From contig JAGDMS010000002.1 of NCBI GenBank assembly GCA_017860575.1, positions 1 through 45,843 on the forward strand: 45,843 bases of DNA, in the 5' to 3' direction. A model generated the notes under the pieces. That model made no database searches. It was not told where the DNA came from and saw nothing but the letters and a program-made list of their open reading frames with translations. Shown one piece after another: positions 41,243-45,843 of this stretch; position 1 is the stretch's first letter; each line of letters opens with the position of its first letter. This DNA is from Deltaproteobacteria bacterium (GTDB taxonomy: Bacteria; Desulfobacterota; Binatia; HRBIN30). Position numbers and translations under genes: made by a program.

Positions 41243-42625
41243 ATGGCAGCAAAGTCGAATGCACGGGCGGACCTGCGGGCTGCCTGGGACGAAATGCTTG
41301 CGGAGTTGGCGCGGGCACGCGACGCGATTGACGATCCGCAGCTGTACCCACCCCCGCCAAACGATCGCAACCTCGCGGAGGGCTACCGTTACGTCCTCGG
41401 ATTCGTCTATGGGGCGTTCGAGCGTGCCTTTGGCGAGGACCCGAACTTCCCGTATTTTCGCCGCTCGATTCCGCCCATTCACAAGTCGACCATCGACAAC
41501 GCGGACAACCTCTACCTCACCGCGCGGATCGACGGCAGTGGCATGTACCTGCTGCGGGGCAAGGCGCAGGATTGCCGGCACTGGCGCGCCGAACCGCCCG
41601 CGCCGCGCGGACGGAAGGCGCCGCAGTACGCCATTTTCACCGCGATCAGCGCCTACACGGGGGACACCGGCAGCCTCGCCGAGCTCAATCCCTCCGTGAC
41701 CGCCAACACCGGCATGCTCGACAGCGCGAAGCTCCTCGTCGACGCGGACGGGTCGTTCACCATCTTGTTCGCGCCGCAGCGACCCGACGGCTACGTCGGC
41801 AACTTCATTGCGACGAAGGCCAGCGTGCCTTGGACCAAGCCCGACGGGACGGCCGTGCAGTTGGAGCACACCGCGCAGTACATCGTTGGCCGCGAGCTGT
41901 TCGGTGATTGGGAACGAGAGGACGCGTTGGAACTCCAGCTCGCGCGCGTCGGCGCCGAGGGGACACATCCCCGGCCGCTGGATCCGGCCACTGCCGCGGC
42001 GCAGATGCGGCACCTCGGCGAAATCGTCAATCATCAAGTGCGTTTCTGGAATCAGTACTACGCCATCTTGCTGGAGACCTACGGCGACATGAACGGCGAC
42101 GGCAAGCGCTTCATGCCGCGGAACGATCTCAATCCCCCGCTCGCACCTTCCGCCCAGCTCGGCGCCGCGCAGGCCACCAACATCTACTCCGGCGGCGTCT
42201 ATGAACTGGGGGAAAACGAGGCGCTCATCATCGAGGAGCGCATTCCGGTGCCGCCGCTCTACATCGGCTTCAACTTGTCGAATCTCTGGGGCGAGTCGTT
42301 CGATTACGCCAACTACACGAGCAGTCTCAACGGCTGCCAGGCGGAACACGACGCCGATGGCGGCTTGCGCTTTGTGATCGCGCATCGCGACCCGGGCGTG
42401 CCCAACTGGCTGGATACGACCGGGCAGCCGGAAGGGTTCATGGGCTTGCGCTGGGTGTACTCGGAACCGCCGAGCCAGCTACCGACCGTCACGGTGCAGA
42501 AGGTGGCCTTCAATGCAATCCGCCGGCACCTGCCCGCCAAGACGCGGACCGTGTCGCCGGAGGAGCGGCGCAATCAGATCCGCATCCGCCAGGAGCACGT
42601 GCAACGACGCTATCGCCAGTATTAG
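41243..42625 (+). CDS. DUF1214-like protein
   Basis: A 460-aa protein. The C-terminal half matches the DUF1214 pattern by memory: NIYSGGVYELGENEALIIEE, PPLYIGFNLSNLWGESFDYA, then a His/Asp-rich FVIAHRDPGVPNWLDTTG. The N-terminal half (about 1-230) is a DUF1254-like or unassigned beta-rich domain. No enzymatic residues are known to me for it. AGGAGGTG (41231-41238) precedes ATG 41243 by four nt and fixes the start. There is no signal peptide, although relatives are often secreted. Confidence 0.65.
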   Translation: MAAKSNARADLRAAWDEMLAELARARDAIDDPQLYPPPPNDRNLAEGYRYVLGFVYGAFERAFGEDPNFPYFRRSIPPIHKSTIDNADNLYLTARIDGSGMYLLRGKAQDCRHWRAEPPAPRGRKAPQYAIFTAISAYTGDTGSLAELNPSVTANTGMLDSAKLLVDADGSFTILFAPQRPDGYVGNFIATKASVPWTKPDGTAVQLEHTAQYIVGRELFGDWEREDALELQLARVGAEGTHPRPLDPATAAAQMRHLGEIVNHQVRFWNQYYAILLETYGDMNGDGKRFMPRNDLNPPLAPSAQLGAAQATNIYSGGVYELGENEALIIEERIPVPPLYIGFNLSNLWGESFDYANYTSSLNGCQAEHDADGGLRFVIAHRDPGVPNWLDTTGQPEGFMGLRWVYSEPPSQLPTVTVQKVAFNAIRRHLPAKTRTVSPEERRNQIRIRQEHVQRRYRQY

Positions 42626-42645
42626 GATACATCCAGGATTTGCCC

Positions 42646-42786
42646 AGTCGACAGTCGAGACTCGACAGTTGAGCGTTGCTTTCAAACCAGCGGAGGAACG
42701 AAGGATCCGGCGCGCAGCGTCACCAGCCTTCGGCACGTAGGTGCTGAAGGGCTGGAAAACCGACTCTCGACGGTAAACTGTCGACT
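42646..42786. repeat. Nested inverted repeats between DUF1214-like and SDR genes
   Basis: AGTCGACAGT (42646-42655) is opposed by ACTGTCGACT (42777-42786), with further imperfect TCGA-rich pairing just inside. The centre carries a strong hairpin, CCAGCCTTCGGCAC (42723-42736) with GTGCTGAAGGGCTGG (42741-42755). It fills most of the 178-bp gap. It looks like a decayed palindromic repeat unit. Confidence 0.55.
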
Positions 42787-42803
42787 TTCGAAAGGAGAGC
42801 ACG

Positions 42804-43553
42804 ATGAGACGATTCGACGGAAAGGTGGCATTGATCACGGGTGCGGCGGCGGGGATCGGGCGGGCTACGGCGCAGCGGCTGGCGGAGGAAGGGGCGAGCC
42901 TGTTCCTGGTGGACGTTGCGCGCGAAGGGTTGGCGGAAACCGACCGCCAGTGCGCCGCGGTCGGAGCCGCGGTCGCAGCGGCGCCGTGTGACGTCGCCAA
43001 CCCGGAGCAGGTCGAAGCCGCCGTGCGAGCGTGCGTCGACCGGTTCGGCCGGCTCGACGCGCTGATCAACATTGCCGGCGTGTTACTCCTGGAGCACGCG
43101 CATGCGACGACGCTCGAACAGTTCGAGCGCATCCTGCGGATCAACCTGACGGGCACGTTCCTGTTCTGCAAAGCGGCGCTGCCGCACCTGTTGGCAACCA
43201 AGGGGAATATCGTGAACACCTCGTCCACCTCGGCGCTGGCCGGCATGCCCTACGGTGCCGCCTACGGCGCAAGCAAGGCCGGGGTGTTGGCGCTGACGCG
43301 GTCGTTCGCCGTCGAGTACGGCAAGAAGGGGCTGCGCTGTAACGCGGTGTGCCCAGGGTCGATCAGCACCGCGATGGGCGCCTCGTCGAACTTGCCGAAG
43401 GGGGCCGACATGGATCTGGTCCGGCGGGCGATGCCGCTGGATCAGTCGCGCGGTCCCGAAGTCGTCGCCAGCGTCATCGCGCTACTGGCCTCGGCTGACG
43501 GTGCGCACATCAACGGCGAATCTATTCGCATGGACGGTGGGACGCTTGCCTGA
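42804..43553 (+). CDS. Short-chain dehydrogenase/reductase
   Basis: A 249-aa classical SDR. The nucleotide loop is TGAAAGIGRA; the strand-2 Asp in FLVDVAREG favours NAD(H). NIAGV stands for the NNAG motif, the catalytic Ser is in NTSSTSALAG and the catalytic Tyr-Lys in AAYGASKAGV. The C-terminal GESIRMDGGTLA is typical of FabG-like members. The next gene begins 167 bp later, past a repeat. Substrate unknown; a hydroxyl/keto conversion in the cluster is likely. Confidence 0.9.
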   Translation: MRRFDGKVALITGAAAGIGRATAQRLAEEGASLFLVDVAREGLAETDRQCAAVGAAVAAAPCDVANPEQVEAAVRACVDRFGRLDALINIAGVLLLEHAHATTLEQFERILRINLTGTFLFCKAALPHLLATKGNIVNTSSTSALAGMPYGAAYGASKAGVLALTRSFAVEYGKKGLRCNAVCPGSISTAMGASSNLPKGADMDLVRRAMPLDQSRGPEVVASVIALLASADGAHINGESIRMDGGTLA

Positions 43554-43577
43554 GGGACCTGTCGCCTTTCTCCGGGA

Positions 43578-43668
43578 CCACCCTTCGACAAGCTCAGGGT
43601 GCGCGGAGGAATTCGTATGAAAGGGACTCGGAGACCGTTCGTGCTGAGCTTGTCGAAGCACGACTTCG
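43578..43668 (-). repeat. Dispersed ~90-bp palindromic repeat, copy 2
   Basis: Same element as 28845-28934 but in the opposite orientation: CACCCTTCGACAAGCTCAGG at the left and GTGCTGAGCTTGTCGAAGCA at the right. The arms agree with copy 1; the central 30 nt are diverged. It lies between the SDR and LLM genes. Confidence 0.8.
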
Positions 43669-43720
43669 CATGTAGCGACGGTTCCCGCGGGACGTGTGTC
43701 TGGACGGAAAGGAGGCCGCA

Positions 43721-44713
43721 ATGGAACTCACGATCGTATACGACATGCGGGCACCGGCGTTCGGCGCCAAGGCGGCCGACCTGTACGCTGCCGCGATCGA
43801 TCAGGTGGCCTGGGCGGACGAGCTTGGGTTCCCCGTGGTCGGCCTCGGTGAGCATCACGCCGCCGAGGATGGGTACAACCCCTCGCCGGTGGTGTTGGCG
43901 TGCGCCATGGCCGGACGCAGCCGGCGCATCCGCTTCCGCACCTCGGTGCTGCTGGCGCCGTTCTACGATCCCATCAAGCTCGCCGAGGATCTGGCGGTGG
44001 CGCAGCTAGCGACGGGTGGCCGCATGATCGTCGGCATTGGCGCCGGCTACCGCCCCGCTGAGTTCGAGATGTTCGGCCGGCGGCTCGACGACCGGTGGCG
44101 AGCGGTGGGGGAAATGTGTCGCGTGTTGAGGCTGGCGTGGACGGGGGAGCCGTTCACGTGGCAAGGGCGCCGCTGCCAGGTCACGCCGCGGCCCGACCCG
44201 CCGCCGCCGATCCTGCTGGGCGGCGGCACGGTCGCCAACGCACGCCGTGCCGCACACATTGCCGACGGTTGGTTCCCGCCGCTGGATCCGAAATTGTGGC
44301 CGCCCTACCGCGAGGAGTGCCTCAAGCTCGGCAAGCCCGACCCGGGCGAGTACCCGGCCCAGGGTCCGGTCTTCCTGTGGGTGTCCCGCGACCCGGAGCG
44401 GGACTGGGAGCGCGTCATGCCCCACGTGCTGCACCAACTCGACTCGTACAGTCGCTGGACCGCCGAGTCGTATGGGCATCCAGCCGGACCATTCGCCGCA
44501 GGCATGACCCCGGAGACGATCAAGCAGAGCCCGGCCTACAAGGTGTTGACGCCGGAACAGACGCTGGCACTCGCTGAATCGCTGGGACCGCACAGCGTTC
44601 TCTACCTCAACCCGCTGCTGGCCGGTATCGACCCGTCGTTGTCCTGGGAGATGCTCCGTCTCTACGAGCGCGAAGTCCACCCGCACCTGCGCCGTGTCGG
44701 CCTGGTGAAGTAA
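43721..44713 (+). CDS. LLM-class flavin/F420 oxidoreductase
   Basis: A 330-aa luciferase-like protein: MELTIVYDMRAPAFG, VVGLGEHHAAEDGYNPSPV, IRFRTSVLLAPFYDPIKLAE, GGRMIVGIGAGYRPAEFEMF, PPILLGGGTVANARRAAHIA. AGGAGG (43710-43715) is 5 nt before ATG 43721. The GEHH segment recalls FMN-type monooxygenases more than the F420 reductase at 40126, so the two LLM proteins probably have different jobs. It is followed 21 bp later by the esterase gene. Confidence 0.85.
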   Translation: MELTIVYDMRAPAFGAKAADLYAAAIDQVAWADELGFPVVGLGEHHAAEDGYNPSPVVLACAMAGRSRRIRFRTSVLLAPFYDPIKLAEDLAVAQLATGGRMIVGIGAGYRPAEFEMFGRRLDDRWRAVGEMCRVLRLAWTGEPFTWQGRRCQVTPRPDPPPPILLGGGTVANARRAAHIADGWFPPLDPKLWPPYREECLKLGKPDPGEYPAQGPVFLWVSRDPERDWERVMPHVLHQLDSYSRWTAESYGHPAGPFAAGMTPETIKQSPAYKVLTPEQTLALAESLGPHSVLYLNPLLAGIDPSLSWEMLRLYEREVHPHLRRVGLVK

Positions 44714-44734
44714 GACCGCAAGTAGGAGAATATT

Positions 44735-45685
44735 ATGCCATTGGATCCGGTCATCCGATCGATGCTCGATGCGGCGGCTGCGGCCCCGCTCCCGCCGCCT
44801 GGCGCGACGATTGCGGAGCAGCGCGCCGTGGTGAACCAGTTGACGGAGGCGAGCTTCCTGGCCTTGGCGGAGCCTGGGCCCGACGTGGCCTCGGTGCTGG
44901 ACCGTCGCGTCGCGGTTGCCGGCGGCGAGATCACGGTGCGGGTCTACACGCCGTTCGGTGAGGGGCCGTTTCCGGCTCACCTGTACCTGCACGGTGGTGG
45001 TTTCTGGATCGGGACCCTCGACCAGTTTAACCCCGACTGCCGTACCCTGTGCGCGGGCGCCGCATGTGTGGTGGTGTCCGTCGACTACCGGCTGGCGCCC
45101 GAGCACAAGTTTCCCACAGCCGCGGAGGATTCCTACGCCGCATTGCTCTGGACGGTCGAGCATGCCGCCGCGCTACGCATTGACCCCACGCACATGTCGG
45201 TCGGCGGCGCATCCGCGGGCGGCAATCTCGCCGCGGTGGTGTCGCTGATGGCGCGCGACCGCGGTGGCCCGCCGATCGTCTTCCAGCTGCTGGAGATCCC
45301 CGTAACCGATCTGACCATGAGCCAGCCATCGATCATTGAGAATGGCGACGGGTACATGCTGACGCGGGCGGCGATGGAGCAGTATCGGGACTTCTACCTC
45401 GCCACTCCGGCCGATGCGACCCATCCCTATGCTTCCCCGTTGCTGGCCCCCGATCTGACTCGTTTGCCGCCCGCACTCGTCGTGACCGCGGAGTTCGATC
45501 CCCTGCGCGACGAGGGCGAAGCCTACGGGCGGCGCCTGCAGCAGGCCGGTGTCCCCACCACGATCCGCCGCATGGACGGTCACATCCACGGCTCCATCTT
45601 TCTCACCAAGCTCGTGCCATCCGCACGCGCCTATCGGGAGGAATCCATCGCTGCGCTGCGCGCGGCGTACGAGAGGGCCTTGTGA
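44735..45685 (+). CDS. HSL-family alpha/beta hydrolase (esterase)
   Basis: A 316-aa hormone-sensitive-lipase-type esterase. Oxyanion motif LYLHGGGFWIG, nucleophile in SVGGASAGGNLAAV, Asp in VVTAEFDPLRDEGEAYG and His in MDGHIHGSIF. It hydrolyses small esters or lactones, which would suit products of the Baeyer-Villiger monooxygenase. TAGGAG upstream and a 21-bp gap from the LLM gene indicate a shared transcript. Confidence 0.9.
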   Translation: MPLDPVIRSMLDAAAAAPLPPPGATIAEQRAVVNQLTEASFLALAEPGPDVASVLDRRVAVAGGEITVRVYTPFGEGPFPAHLYLHGGGFWIGTLDQFNPDCRTLCAGAACVVVSVDYRLAPEHKFPTAAEDSYAALLWTVEHAAALRIDPTHMSVGGASAGGNLAAVVSLMARDRGGPPIVFQLLEIPVTDLTMSQPSIIENGDGYMLTRAAMEQYRDFYLATPADATHPYASPLLAPDLTRLPPALVVTAEFDPLRDEGEAYGRRLQQAGVPTTIRRMDGHIHGSIFLTKLVPSARAYREESIAALRAAYERAL

Positions 45686-45781
45686 CCGTCCAGTGATGGG
45701 GCTCGCACGCCGGAGACCGTGTGCGCTCGAGCTCCAGTGCGGGAGGGGGAGACAGCGCTCAACCGGGGGTGTCGGAGATCA

Positions 45782-45807
45782 TTGCAAAAACCGATCGGTT
45801 AGTGCAA
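45782..45807. promoter_or_regulatory. Candidate TetR-family operator (26-bp dyad)
   Basis: TTGCA (45782-45786) and TGCAA (45803-45807) share one centre, between 45794 and 45795, with the perfect 12-bp palindrome AACCGATCGGTT (45789-45800). The two 13-bp halves agree at 11 positions. It lies 97 bp after the esterase stop. The rest of the final 158 bp holds nothing I can support; the regulated gene is probably just beyond the window. Confidence 0.5.
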
Positions 45808-45843
45808 ATTACGCTGCAATTTGTCGTTCCAAAGGGCAAACGC

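Noticed and set aside
41207-42385. 392-aa minus-strand frame over the DUF1214-like gene
   Set aside because: Shadow of the plus-strand gene, whose start has a strong ribosome site.
44006-45163. 385-aa minus-strand frame spanning the second LLM gene and the esterase
   Set aside because: It crosses two real genes with intact active-site motifs and has no recognisable product.

Overview
The window is high-GC, gene-dense bacterial chromosome. GTG/TTG starts and 4-bp ATGA/GTGA overlaps between co-directional genes are common. I see no rRNA, tRNA, CRISPR array, insertion sequence or phage gene. The gene mix suggests an uncultured 'deltaproteobacterial-type' lineage such as Candidatus Binatota: a secreted dockerin-like protein with a Thr/Pro linker, beta-propeller lipoproteins, a hydrogenase-related membrane complex, and many LLM oxidoreductases and small dimeric-barrel enzymes. 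This placement is an inference from gene content only.

Layout. 1-2.1 kb (minus): the ATPase (cut by the window edge) and lipoprotein of a BMP-type nucleoside/sugar ABC importer. 2.2-4.7 kb (plus): the zinc importer znuA-znuC-znuB. 4.7-6.5 kb (minus): a secreted dockerin-like, internally duplicated protein. 6.7-8.8 kb (plus): a Lys-rich secreted peptide, a TVP38/TMEM64 membrane protein and a DHH phosphoesterase with a perfect -10 box placed for a leaderless mRNA.

8.8-17.5 kb (plus) is the most interesting part. A candidate sigma-54 promoter with an upstream dyad precedes a 98-aa unknown protein, then a helix-turn-helix/PTS-EIIA fusion regulator. Tightly coupled behind it are five membrane or large-subunit genes (HyfB, HyfC, HyfE, HyfF and fused NuoC/NuoD-like) and a ferredoxin/small-subunit fusion. 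The large subunit lacks all four Ni-Fe ligand cysteines, so this is an energy-converting hydrogenase-related (Ehr-type) complex. It is probably an ion-pumping redox machine of unknown substrate, not a hydrogenase.

17.6-30.2 kb holds housekeeping and metabolic genes: a thioredoxin-fold YyaL/DUF255 protein, two tandem paralogous beta-propeller lipoproteins, a methyltransferase, ComF, a 60-aa membrane protein, greA, an acyl-CoA synthetase, class I fumarase, a thioesterase and a DAHP synthase.

30.4-45.7 kb is an accessory, catabolism-like region: a Baeyer-Villiger-type monooxygenase, an NTF2-like protein, RlmL-like RNA methyltransferase, an alcohol dehydrogenase without its structural zinc lobe, EthD, an MFS transporter, five dimeric alpha/beta-barrel proteins in all, a Tat-exported aldo/keto reductase with ferredoxin clusters, two LLM oxidoreductases, a DUF1214-like protein, an SDR and an HSL-family esterase. 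Ketone oxidation, lactone/ester cleavage and alcohol oxidation would fit together, but no substrate can be named. Several dispersed palindromic repeats lie between genes here, including two copies of one ~90-bp element in opposite orientation. The window ends in a strong dyad that looks like a TetR-family operator.
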